30,999 bases of DNA from Rheinheimera sp. (GTDB taxonomy: Bacteria; Pseudomonadota; Gammaproteobacteria; Enterobacterales; Alteromonadaceae), in the NCBI GenBank assembly GCA_003482455.1, contig DMYW01000042.1, positions 1,395-32,393 of the forward strand. The letters run 5' to 3'. The translations under genes and the position numbers were made by a program. Positions 17,598 through 24,747 of this stretch are shown piece after piece (position 1 is the stretch's first letter; each line of letters begins with the position of its first letter). The notes under the pieces are model-generated. The model saw nothing but the letters and a program-made list of their open reading frames with translations. It made no database searches and had not been told where the DNA came from.

Positions 17598-18464
17598 TCA
17601 AGATGATTTCAGTGTAGTCGCAAACGCAGTGCCCATGCGAGTCACAGAACCGGGGTAATTGGTTGGCAGAAATTCAACTTGATCTTTTTCAAAGGTGAGT
17701 ACGACTGTCGAACCTAGCTTGAAGCGACCCATCTCGTCACCTTTTTTCAGGTGAACAGCATTAGGACCTTCGGCTGGATATTGCCAACGGAATACCTCTT
17801 TGCCGGTTGGTGGGGTAACTGTCCCTGCCCATACAGTTTCAATACTAGCGACGATTGTGGCACCGACTAAGACCAATGCCATTTGACCTACCGGCGTGTC
17901 GAAAATAGTAACGACGCGTTCATTGCGGGCAAATAACCCAGGTACATTTTCGGCAGTTAATGGATTGACCGAAAACAAATCGCCAGGCACGTAAATCATT
18001 TCGCGCAGCACACCGTCTACCGGCATATGGATGCGGTGATAGTCTTTCGGCGCTAGATAAATACAAGCAAATTTACCGTTTTGATAAGGCGCTGCTGTCG
18101 CTTGATCGCCACCAAGTAGCGCTTCAACCGAATAGTAGTGTCCTTTAGCTTGGATCAGTTGATCCCCTTCAATGTCACCGAGTTGGCTGACTGTACCATC
18201 GACCGGGTGGGCCAACAGGTTCGTGTCTGCCACAATGGGACGCATGCCGTCTTTCAGTGGGCGAGTGAAAAACTCATTGAAGCTACGGTAAGCTTCGGCA
18301 TTTTCAAACTGGGCTTCCGCCATATTGATGCCGTACGCTTTTATAAATAGCTTAATCAGCGCATGACTGACAAAACCAAGTTTTGCAGCTGCCAGGTATC
18401 CAACCAACCGAGAAATCAAATGCTTTGGCAGGATGTACTGCAACGTAATTTTTAACTGATCCAT
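17598..18464 (-). CDS. psd: Phosphatidylserine decarboxylase proenzyme
   Basis: Psd converts phosphatidylserine to phosphatidylethanolamine at the inner membrane. The 288-residue proenzyme carries the LGST motif near the C-terminus, where self-cleavage creates the pyruvoyl group on serine and separates the beta and alpha chains. Other family segments are YRSFNEFFTRPLK, PVDGTVSQLG, YLAPKDYHRIHMP and MIYVPGDLFSVN. The first possible start is a GTG at 18473; the ATG at 18464 gives MDQLKITLQYILPKH, matching the family, though its GAGG is rather far (11 nt). It lies 31 bp after rsgA, as in E. coli, where the two genes are also adjacent. Confidence 0.97.
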   Translation of the reverse strand: MDQLKITLQYILPKHLISRLVGYLAAAKLGFVSHALIKLFIKAYGINMAEAQFENAEAYRSFNEFFTRPLKDGMRPIVADTNLLAHPVDGTVSQLGDIEGDQLIQAKGHYYSVEALLGGDQATAAPYQNGKFACIYLAPKDYHRIHMPVDGVLREMIYVPGDLFSVNPLTAENVPGLFARNERVVTIFDTPVGQMALVLVGATIVASIETVWAGTVTPPTGKEVFRWQYPAEGPNAVHLKKGDEMGRFKLGSTVVLTFEKDQVEFLPTNYPGSVTRMGTAFATTLKSS

Positions 18465-18495
18465 AAAGATCACAACCTCATGTCTAAAATAAAAC

Positions 18496-19539
18496 TCAAT
18501 AATAACTGGGTTTGTCTTCGGCCATACTGACCAAAATACGATGATAATTTTCTAAGCGCTCGGCGCTAATTTCACCAATCTCGACCGCATGGTGCAGTGC
18601 ACAGCCCGGGTCGTCACCATGTTTGCAATCGCGAAATTTACAACGCCCTAACCAAGGACGGAACTCTTTAAAACACCATGTCACTTCGTCAGCTTCCAAG
18701 TGCCACAGCGCAAACTCACGAATACCGGGCGAGTCGATCAGATTGCCACCTTTGGGAAGATGATACAAACGCGCCACTGTGGTGGTGTGCTGGCCAAGGC
18801 CTGACGCTTCGGAAACTTCTTGTGTGTACGCGGCTATTTCCGGCATGAGTCCGTTGACCAACGAGGATTTACCTACGCCGGACTGACCAACAAAAATGCT
18901 GGTGCCAGCTTGTAAATACTGATGCAACTGTTCCATGCCTTCGCCTGTTTTGGCGCTGAGCAATAAAAATTCATAACCGATTTTACGGTAGATATCGAGT
19001 TGTCGTTCGACATCTGCGCGTTGCTCGGTGGACAACAAATCGATTTTGTTTAGCAATAACAGGGGTTTAATTTGCATTGCTTCGGCAGCAACTAAGTAGC
19101 GGTCGATAATATTCAGCGACAAGCTCGGCAGCACGGCAGAGACAATAATCAGTAAATCGATATTGGCGGCCACGGGCTTTAATCCGTCGTAAAAGTCTGG
19201 GCGAGTTAGCACAGAGCGTCGCTCGTGTGCAGCTTCGACCACGCCTTCAATAGTGCCTTGAATTTGCGACGCGCGACGCCAGACCACTTCGTCACCTGTG
19301 ACCAAAGATGCAACTGTGCGGCGGATGTTGCAGCGGAAAATGACACCCTGTGAGTCTTCGATATCGGCATGTTGTCCAAATCGACTAATCACGACGCCCG
19401 CTTCAGGCTCGCCAAAAGTGGCTGAGTCTAATACAGCGGCTACTTTTTCAGCTTTTTTAGCTAAGCGGTCGAGTCGCTTTTGTTGGTTTGCTGCGATCCG
19501 ATCGTTTTGGCGTTGGGTTAAATGTTTCTTTTTGGTCAC
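18496..19539 (-). CDS. rsgA: Small ribosomal subunit biogenesis GTPase RsgA
   Basis: RsgA is a circularly permuted GTPase that checks late 30S maturation. The order of motifs proves the permutation: NKID (G4, about 164-167) precedes GQSGVGKS (G1, about 218-225) and DSPG (G3, about 269-272). An N-terminal OB-fold and a C-terminal zinc site (C300, C305, H307, C313) are present. The preferred start is the GTG at 19539, giving MTKKKHLTQRQ as in relatives (347 residues). An in-frame ATG at 19578 would add 13 residues, and neither has a strong ribosome site. It heads rsgA-psd-GDPD and is divergent from orn, an arrangement shared with E. coli. Confidence 0.96.
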   Translation of the reverse strand: MTKKKHLTQRQNDRIAANQQKRLDRLAKKAEKVAAVLDSATFGEPEAGVVISRFGQHADIEDSQGVIFRCNIRRTVASLVTGDEVVWRRASQIQGTIEGVVEAAHERRSVLTRPDFYDGLKPVAANIDLLIIVSAVLPSLSLNIIDRYLVAAEAMQIKPLLLLNKIDLLSTEQRADVERQLDIYRKIGYEFLLLSAKTGEGMEQLHQYLQAGTSIFVGQSGVGKSSLVNGLMPEIAAYTQEVSEASGLGQHTTTVARLYHLPKGGNLIDSPGIREFALWHLEADEVTWCFKEFRPWLGRCKFRDCKHGDDPGCALHHAVEIGEISAERLENYHRILVSMAEDKPSYY

Positions 19540-19619
19540 ACTGGATTCTTTTTGAACAAGGAATACGGGAGCTACCATCTGATGAACAGAGTTGGTTTCT
19601 CATAGGCAATAGCCGATGT

Positions 19620-19648
19620 ATCATACTAGGATTCACCTGATGACACAA
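19620..19648 (-). promoter_or_regulatory. Candidate promoter of rsgA
   Basis: On the minus strand TTGTGT (19648 to 19643) and TATGAT (19625 to 19620) are 17 bp apart. Transcription would start near 19612. The -35 lies only 18 bp from the orn start codon, so this promoter overlaps the orn leader. Confidence 0.6.
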
Positions 19649-19666
19649 AGACCAAGGGGCCCAACA

Positions 19667-20218
19667 ATGGCACACAGCGACAATAATTTGGTATGGATTG
19701 ACTTAGAAATGACAGGCCTCGAGCCAGAAACCGATGTCATTTTAGAGATGGCGACAATTGTCACGGACAGCAATCTCAACGTTTTAGCCGAAGGCCCAGT
19801 GTTTGCGATTAAGACGCCTGACAGTGTGTTGGACAACATGAGTGCATGGTGTGTGGAACAACACGGCAAATCAGGCCTAACGCAACGTTGCCGCGAAAGT
19901 TCAGTCGATTTAGACAGCGCTGTAGCACAAACTATCGAATTCTTAAGCCACTACGTATCGGCGGGCAAATCACCGATGTGTGGCAACAGCATCGGACAAG
20001 ACCGCCGGTTTTTAGTGAAATATGCGCCAGCACTCGAAGCATTTTTCCACTACCGCAATTTAGACGTCAGCACGGTCAAAGAGCTGGCTAAGCGCTGGAA
20101 TCCAGAGGTAAGCAAGTTGGTGAAAAAATCATCATCGCATCTGGCGTTGGACGACATTCGCGACTCAATTGCTGAATTAGTCACCTATCGCACGCACTTT
20201 TTCCGTTTGCCGGAATAA
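19667..20218 (+). CDS. orn: Oligoribonuclease
   Basis: Orn degrades di- and very short oligoribonucleotides, including pGpG from cyclic-di-GMP breakdown. It is a DEDDh exonuclease; here the acidic residues fall in WIDLEMTGL (D12, E14), NSIGQDRRF and LALDDIRDS, with the histidine of SSHLALDD. The 183-residue product is normal length (181 in E. coli). Two upstream ATGs (19616, 19640) are in frame, but only the ATG at 19667 has a proper ribosome site (AAGGGG, 7 nt). The gene is followed by the tRNA-Gly array, the same neighbourhood as orn-glyVXY in E. coli. Confidence 0.97.
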   Translation: MAHSDNNLVWIDLEMTGLEPETDVILEMATIVTDSNLNVLAEGPVFAIKTPDSVLDNMSAWCVEQHGKSGLTQRCRESSVDLDSAVAQTIEFLSHYVSAGKSPMCGNSIGQDRRFLVKYAPALEAFFHYRNLDVSTVKELAKRWNPEVSKLVKKSSSHLALDDIRDSIAELVTYRTHFFRLPE

Positions 20219-20223
20219 AAGTC

Positions 20224-20251
20224 TTGCAATGTCAGTTTGATTTTGTAAAAT
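20224..20251 (+). promoter_or_regulatory. Stable-RNA type promoter of the tRNA-Gly array
   Basis: TTGCAA (20224-20229) and TAAAAT (20246-20251) are 16 bp apart and are followed directly by the G/C-only discriminator GCGCCGCGC. A 16-bp spacer and a GC-rich discriminator are hallmarks of stringently controlled rRNA and tRNA promoters. Confidence 0.75.
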
Positions 20252-20285
20252 GCGCCGCGCTTGCTTCATAAAGTGAAGCGGCGCT

Positions 20286-20385
20286 GCTGAAGATTTTTGC
20301 GGGCATAGCTCAGTTGGTAGAGCGCTACCTTGCCAAGGTCGAGGTCACGAGTTCGAGTCTCGTTGCCCGCTCCAAAATCTTCAGC
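20286..20385 (+). repeat. 11-bp inverted repeat framing tRNA-Gly copy 1
   Basis: GCTGAAGATTT (20286-20296) upstream and AAATCTTCAGC (20375-20385) just after CCA are perfect complements. In the precursor RNA they would extend the acceptor stem by an 11-bp helix across a small internal loop. Confidence 0.8.
20299..20374 (+). tRNA. tRNA-Gly(GCC), copy 1 of 4
   Basis: This 76-nt gene folds as a complete cloverleaf with encoded CCA. The anticodon GCC is at 20332-20334 and reads GGC and GGU codons. Acceptor, D and T stems are fully paired. The anticodon stem CTACC/GGTCG has a U28-C42 mismatch, which E. coli tRNA-Gly(GCC) lacks (CGACC/GGTCG). All four copies are identical. Confidence 0.97.
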
Positions 20386-20391
20386 CTGGAT

Positions 20392-20467
20392 GCGGGCATA
20401 GCTCAGTTGGTAGAGCGCTACCTTGCCAAGGTCGAGGTCACGAGTTCGAGTCTCGTTGCCCGCTCCA
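20392..20467 (+). tRNA. tRNA-Gly(GCC), copy 2 of 4
   Basis: Identical to copy 1 over 76 nt, including CCA and the U28-C42 mismatch. It is separated from copy 1 by 17 nt. No flanking inverted repeat. The sequence after it begins AATTCTC, as does that after copy 4. Confidence 0.97.
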
Positions 20468-20478
20468 AATTCTCTAAA

Positions 20479-20576
20479 GTTCTGATTGTATGCGGGCATA
20501 GCTCAGTTGGTAGAGCGCTACCTTGCCAAGGTCGAGGTCACGAGTTCGAGTCTCGTTGCCCGCTCCAAATCAGAAC
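20479..20576 (+). repeat. 9-bp inverted repeat framing tRNA-Gly copy 3
   Basis: GTTCTGATT (20479-20487) and AATCAGAAC (20568-20576) are perfect complements on either side of copy 3. The sequence differs from the repeat around copy 1, but the geometry is the same. Confidence 0.8.
20492..20567 (+). tRNA. tRNA-Gly(GCC), copy 3 of 4
   Basis: Identical 76-nt copy with CCA, 24 nt after copy 2. It is framed by a 9-bp inverted repeat. Confidence 0.97.
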
Positions 20577-20590
20577 ACACATCTCGCAGA

Positions 20591-20666
20591 GCGGGCATAG
20601 CTCAGTTGGTAGAGCGCTACCTTGCCAAGGTCGAGGTCACGAGTTCGAGTCTCGTTGCCCGCTCCA
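20591..20666 (+). tRNA. tRNA-Gly(GCC), copy 4 of 4
   Basis: Identical 76-nt copy with CCA, 23 nt after copy 3. No clear intrinsic terminator is visible in the following 140 bp, so the array may be trimmed from a longer transcript running toward the DUF4442 gene. Confidence 0.97.
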
Positions 20667-20815
20667 AATTCTCAAATACTTCCACAATACAAAAGTTTAT
20701 CGCTACTTGCCTGTGTAGCTGTTGCGCTTTCATGCTTCGCCAAAATCCTCGACGGTTGCTTGTTCAACTACAATGAACCTGCTAGCGTACGTAAAAAATA
20801 TCAGGTATGACCAGT

Positions 20816-21307
20816 ATGAAAAAACACAACAATCTCAGTAACCTCGTGCATAAAATCAAACAAGCGCCACAATTCCTCCAGCCTTGGTTGTTGACCAAGT
20901 TATTCGGTGGTGCGATTAAATTTGCCGGAACTGCCGGCGTGCGCGTGGAACAACTTGACCCCGAACAATCGGTTCTCACCTTAAAAAACCGCCGACGGGT
21001 GCAAAACCACATTGGTGGTGTTCACGCCGCTGCGATGGCGCTGCTTGGGGAATCTGCCACTGGGTTTTTGGTTGGTATTCATGTGCCGGATGACCGGATC
21101 CCGTTACTCAAATCTATGCACATCGATTACACCAAACGCGCAACCGGTGATCTAAAAGCGGTCGCGAGCCTTACAACCGAACAAATTCAGTTCATTACGC
21201 AGCAAGAGAAAGGTGAAGTGCAGGTGTCTGTGGTGATCACAGATACGGCGCAGATAGAACCTATCCAAGCCACGTTTGTTTGGGCTTGGGTGCCGAAAAA
21301 ACGATAA
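20816..21307 (+). CDS. DUF4442 hotdog-fold protein, putative thioesterase
   Basis: The 163-residue product fits the DUF4442 hotdog-fold family, related to PaaI-like acyl-CoA thioesterases. Visible are GGAIKFAGTAGVRVEQLDPEQSVLTLKNRRRVQNHIGGVHAAAMALLGESATG, where the N-H-x-G-G-V-H-A-A-A part forms the expected central helix and active-site region, followed by LKSMHIDYTKRATGDL and the terminal strand ATFVWAWVPKK. Substrate is unknown. Two ATGs compete: 20807 has AGG only one base away, and 20816 has it ten bases away; I prefer the second. DUF1289 follows with its ATG 12 bp after the stop. Confidence 0.85.
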   Translation: MKKHNNLSNLVHKIKQAPQFLQPWLLTKLFGGAIKFAGTAGVRVEQLDPEQSVLTLKNRRRVQNHIGGVHAAAMALLGESATGFLVGIHVPDDRIPLLKSMHIDYTKRATGDLKAVASLTTEQIQFITQQEKGEVQVSVVITDTAQIEPIQATFVWAWVPKKR

Positions 21308-21319
21308 TTGAGGTGTGAG

Positions 21320-21535
21320 ATGGTGCAGTCGCCTTGTGTCAGAAACTGTTGTTTAGATACGGATGACGTCTGTATGGGCTGCGGCCGCACCATCACCGAA
21401 ATTACCGGCTGGCATCATGCGGAACCTGCTGAAAAACAAGCCATTTGTCAGCGAGCAGCCGAGCGCATGCAGCAACGACGTCACAACATCATGTTACGCG
21501 TCGCGCGTCAGTCCGGTACGAACGATTCGAATTAA
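21320..21535 (+). CDS. DUF1289 domain protein, small Cys-rich
   Basis: The 71-residue product carries the DUF1289 signature SPCVRNCCLDTDDVCMGCGRTITEITGW, with four conserved cysteines likely to bind a metal. The function is unknown. It starts at the ATG at 21320 with GAGG six bases upstream, 12 bp after the DUF4442 stop, so the two are probably co-transcribed. Its last 42 bp overlap the 3' end of queG on the opposite strand. The C-terminal half is basic. Confidence 0.88.
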   Translation: MVQSPCVRNCCLDTDDVCMGCGRTITEITGWHHAEPAEKQAICQRAAERMQQRRHNIMLRVARQSGTNDSN

Positions 21536-22639
21536 TCGCTCATTTTTGCGCAGTGCTTTTTCTAGTTGAATGGTTGACTGCTGCTGGTTGCTTTGTCGTT
21601 TCGAAAGTTGCTCGGTCAGCGCCCATTGCACATGTCGAAGCACCTGTGCATCCCCTTGGTAATGCTGCAATACCGCAATAATGTCATCGTTGGCTGGCGC
21701 ATTGCCAAGTGCCACAGCGATGTTGCGTTGCCAGCGTCGAAAGCCTATCCGCCTAATTGCTGAACCTTCGGTATTTTGCAGAAATTCCTGTTCGCTCCAG
21801 GCAAATAAACTTAATAAGTCGTGATAAAGCCAGACGTCTCGGCGCTGAAAATCCGCTTCAATCGACAATGGCGCATGTCGATTCGGCGGGCAGACCAGCT
21901 GACAATCGTCACAGCCATAAATGCGGTTACCAAGCAGGGGACGCAGCGCCTCAGGGATATCGTCATCCGACTCAATGGTTAGGTAGCTGATACAGCGACG
22001 CGCATCCACTACATAAGGCGAAACAATGGCTTGCGTCGGGCACATGGTGATGCAGGCCACACAGCTGCCACAATCGCCTGTTGCTGGGGTATCAATGGGC
22101 AGTTCAATATCGACTAACAACTCACCGATAAAGCGCCATGAGCCCTGTTCTTTGTGCAACAACAGACTGTTTTTGCCAATAAAACCAAGGCCGGCTTTTT
22201 GCGCCAAAGGCCGCTCCAAGATAGGGGCTGAGTCGACAAACGGTCGATAGCCAAGTTGTGGCTCCAGTGAACGAATTTTTTCGGCGAGTTGTTTTAAGCG
22301 TTGCCGGATAAGCTTGTGATAGTCGCGCCCCAGCGCATAGCGGCTGATGTACGCCGATGTCGCATCTTGCAGGTTGGTGGCGAAATTGGCTTGCGCAGGA
22401 AGATAGTCCATCACCACAGAAATTACCCGCAGCGTACCCGGTTGCAACTCGGCAGGCCGTGCGCGCATCATGCCGTGACTCGCCATGTAGTGCATCGAAC
22501 CGTGGTAGTTGGCATCGAGCCAGGCTTGCAGCCGAGGTTCTTCTACCGACAAATCGAGATCCGTGATGCCACAATCAGCGAAGCCGAGCTCATGCGCCCA
22601 CTGTTTAATTTGTTGATGAAGTGGCAAAAATTCACTCAT
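21494..22639 (-). CDS. queG: Epoxyqueuosine reductase
   Basis: QueG performs the last step of queuosine synthesis in tRNA, reducing epoxyqueuosine with a cobalamin cofactor and two [4Fe-4S] clusters. The 381-residue product shows ISRYALGRDYHKLIR, VDSAPILERPLAQKAGLGFIGKN, the cluster motif CGSCVACITMCPTQAI, and a second set CDDCQLVCPPN. A HEAT-like C-terminus follows. An upstream TTG at 22666 is in frame, but the ATG at 22639 (MSEFLPLHQQIKQWA) fits the family; its ribosome site is weak. It converges on DUF1289 with 42 bp of overlap. Confidence 0.96.
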   Translation of the reverse strand: MSEFLPLHQQIKQWAHELGFADCGITDLDLSVEEPRLQAWLDANYHGSMHYMASHGMMRARPAELQPGTLRVISVVMDYLPAQANFATNLQDATSAYISRYALGRDYHKLIRQRLKQLAEKIRSLEPQLGYRPFVDSAPILERPLAQKAGLGFIGKNSLLLHKEQGSWRFIGELLVDIELPIDTPATGDCGSCVACITMCPTQAIVSPYVVDARRCISYLTIESDDDIPEALRPLLGNRIYGCDDCQLVCPPNRHAPLSIEADFQRRDVWLYHDLLSLFAWSEQEFLQNTEGSAIRRIGFRRWQRNIAVALGNAPANDDIIAVLQHYQGDAQVLRHVQWALTEQLSKRQSNQQQSTIQLEKALRKNERLIRIVRTGLTRDA

Positions 22640-22771
22640 TGACGGCAAGGTGCTTCTGAAAATCAAGCAGATAGTCTATCAGAATGGCAAAGGATAGGAA
22701 TGTCGGTAGAGCATTTGGGTTACATTTGGTAGCATATCGCCTGATATCGCATTTACTTTTTGGGGACTTGC

Positions 22772-23242
22772 ATGACAGGCCAGCAACGACAGCTGACCAT
22801 CACTGATGAACAACACACGGCCGCGCTTGCAAAAGCCCTTGCCGGGTTGTGTGCGCAAGGTGGGGTGATTTATCTTCAAGGCGACTTAGGCGCCGGCAAA
22901 ACCACGTTGACGCGGTATTTATTGCGCAGTTTGGGGCATGAGGGCAATGTAAAAAGCCCGACCTACACGCTGGTTGAAAGCTACACATTACCTCAGTTAC
23001 AAGTGTTCCATTTTGATCTGTATCGGTTGCACGACCCCGAAGAGCTTGAGTTTATGGGGATCCGTGATTATTTTTCCGCAGAAAATCTATGTATCGTTGA
23101 ATGGCCGCAACGCGGGGCACCGTTATTGCCTGACGCAGACTTACTGATTGAATTAAACCGTATCGATGAGCAGAGTCGCACTTGTTTGCTGACCGCGAGC
23201 ACGCCCCGGGGCGCTATGTGGTTGCAGGAGCTTGCCGCATGA
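22772..23242 (+). CDS. tsaE: tRNA threonylcarbamoyladenosine biosynthesis ATPase TsaE
   Basis: TsaE is the ATPase that drives cycling of the TsaBD complex during t6A37 synthesis on ANN-decoding tRNAs. The 156-residue protein has Walker A GDLGAGKTT (residues 37-45), the conserved SPTYTLVESY, HFDLYRL, and the EWP motif. The ATG at 22772 has GGGGA five bases upstream. Its stop overlaps the amiB start (ATGA), implying coupling. In E. coli nnr precedes tsaE; here the space up to queG is only 132 bp and holds no such gene. Confidence 0.96.
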   Translation: MTGQQRQLTITDEQHTAALAKALAGLCAQGGVIYLQGDLGAGKTTLTRYLLRSLGHEGNVKSPTYTLVESYTLPQLQVFHFDLYRLHDPEELEFMGIRDYFSAENLCIVEWPQRGAPLLPDADLLIELNRIDEQSRTCLLTASTPRGAMWLQELAA

Positions 23243-24747
23243 GATACTGGTTGTTGCTGGGTCTGTTTGTGAGTTGTGTCAGCGACGCAGCCAATAAAAT
23301 TCAAAGTGTGCGGTTGTGGCCCTCGCCAGATAACACGCGAGTCGTGTTTGATCTCACCGAAAAACCAGACTTCAAGCTCGTGGGGCGAACTGGTAACCAG
23401 ATCATCGTTGAGCTAAATGATATCAATTCGACCTCGCTGGGCAAGCTCACTGGCGAATCATCGTTAGTTAAAAACATTTTGGTTCGCAAGATCCAAGGAC
23501 GTACAGCCGTGCAGTTGATCCTTGATGTCTCTGGCGCGACCACCCAAGAAGCTTTTGCGTTGCCGCCGGTGGATAATTATGGCCATCGTTTAGTCATTGA
23601 TATCACCGACAAAGCACTTGCTGCGATTGAAGCGGCGCCAAAAGCCACCAAAACTAAAGTAACCAAAGGCCGAGCCATTGTTATTGCGATCGATGCTGGA
23701 CACGGCGGGCACGATCCTGGAGCAATTGGTAAAAAGGGCACCTATGAAAAGCATGTCACATTTGCCATCGCCCAAAAACTACAGGCCCTGATTAACAAAG
23801 AGCCGGGTTTTAAAGCCGTGATGACTCGCACTGGCGATTATTATATCTACCCAAGTAAACGTCCGGATGTGGCCCGTGATCTGCAAGCTGACATGCTAGT
23901 GTCCATCCACGCGGATGCGGCTGAGAACCGTAAAGCCAGTGGAGCGTCGGTCTGGGTGCTTTCGCTCAAGCGCGCGACCACCGAAGTCGGTAAAATGATG
24001 GAGCAAACCGAACAGCATTCAGAGTTGCTCGGTGGTGTCGCCGAGGTCATTAAAGACTCTGCTAATGAAAAATATTTGGCGCAAATGGTGCTGGACCTCT
24101 CGATGAATCATTCGATGAGCGCAGGCTTTGATGTGGCCGAGTCCGTGTTAGAGCACCTAGACGATGTGACTAAATTACACAAAGAAAAGCCGCAAGCGGC
24201 CAGTCTAGGTGTATTAAAAGCGCCGGATATTCCATCGATTCTGGTCGAAACTGGCTACATCTCCAATATCAGTGAAGAACAAAAACTTAAATCTCCATCA
24301 CACCAGCAAAAGTTGGCGAATGCGATTTTTAAAGGCCTAAAAACCCATTTCTATAAATCACCACCCGCCGATACGGCCATTGCGTTAAAAACCGGTAAAG
24401 AACCATTAGTCGTAACGGCGACAGACAGCACCATGCCTGCTGCACCATTACCGGCAGCGACTGCATCCGTTGTCGCAAGTTCAGTATCAAAACCTGGGCC
24501 TGTGCTGCGCCAACCAGGGCCGATTGTGCGGCAGGTACCAGCCAAAAAAGCGGCACCGTCCGACAAATCCGCGACAGCAAAGAAAACATCGACTGATACT
24601 GCTAAAGCAAAAACCCACAAAGTGAAGTCGGGGGAATCGTTGTCGCTACTGGCCAGCCGTTATGGCGTCAGCATGGCGCAACTGCGTAAGCACAACAACT
24701 TAAAATCAGATCAGATCCAGATTGGCCAAGTCCTGAGGATCCCATGA
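23239..24747 (+). CDS. amiB: N-acetylmuramoyl-L-alanine amidase, AmiB type
   Basis: This periplasmic zinc amidase removes stem peptides from septal peptidoglycan for daughter-cell separation. In the 502-residue product: signal peptide (about 1-17), AMIN domain (about 20-125) for localisation, Amidase_3 domain (about 145-370), and a C-terminal LysM (459-502) for glycan binding. Zinc ligands are H155 (AIDAGHGGHDPGA), E170 and H224 (LVSIHADA), and the catalytic glutamate is E337 (LVETGYISN). The insert at about 240-320 is the autoinhibitory region that EnvC-type activators displace. The LysM makes it AmiB-like rather than AmiC-like. It overlaps tsaE and mutL by ATGA junctions. Confidence 0.95.
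   Translation: MRYWLLLGLFVSCVSDAANKIQSVRLWPSPDNTRVVFDLTEKPDFKLVGRTGNQIIVELNDINSTSLGKLTGESSLVKNILVRKIQGRTAVQLILDVSGATTQEAFALPPVDNYGHRLVIDITDKALAAIEAAPKATKTKVTKGRAIVIAIDAGHGGHDPGAIGKKGTYEKHVTFAIAQKLQALINKEPGFKAVMTRTGDYYIYPSKRPDVARDLQADMLVSIHADAAENRKASGASVWVLSLKRATTEVGKMMEQTEQHSELLGGVAEVIKDSANEKYLAQMVLDLSMNHSMSAGFDVAESVLEHLDDVTKLHKEKPQAASLGVLKAPDIPSILVETGYISNISEEQKLKSPSHQQKLANAIFKGLKTHFYKSPPADTAIALKTGKEPLVVTATDSTMPAAPLPAATASVVASSVSKPGPVLRQPGPIVRQVPAKKAAPSDKSATAKKTSTDTAKAKTHKVKSGESLSLLASRYGVSMAQLRKHNNLKSDQIQIGQVLRIP

Noticed and set aside
20299..20666. Four regularly spaced identical units could look like a CRISPR or other direct-repeat array
   Set aside because: Each unit folds as a complete tRNA-Gly with CCA; spacers are 17-24 nt and related to one another.
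20266..20718. Long open frames across the tRNA array encoding repeated GNETRTRDLDLGKVALYQLSYA or AGIAQLVERYLAKVEVTSSSLVARS
   Set aside because: They are translations of the four tRNA-Gly genes, a classic false annotation.
20691..20810. Frame encoding a hydrophobic stretch (LLACVAVALSCFAKILDGCLFNYNEPASVRKK) after the tRNA array, resembling a small lipoprotein or membrane peptide
   Set aside because: No ATG, GTG or TTG start with a ribosome site exists before the hydrophobic part, and the open frame extends back into tRNA copy 4.
22734..22750. Repeated ATATCGC spaced by CTG upstream of tsaE
   Set aside because: Two 7-nt copies in A/T-rich intergenic DNA are too short to claim as an operator without conservation.
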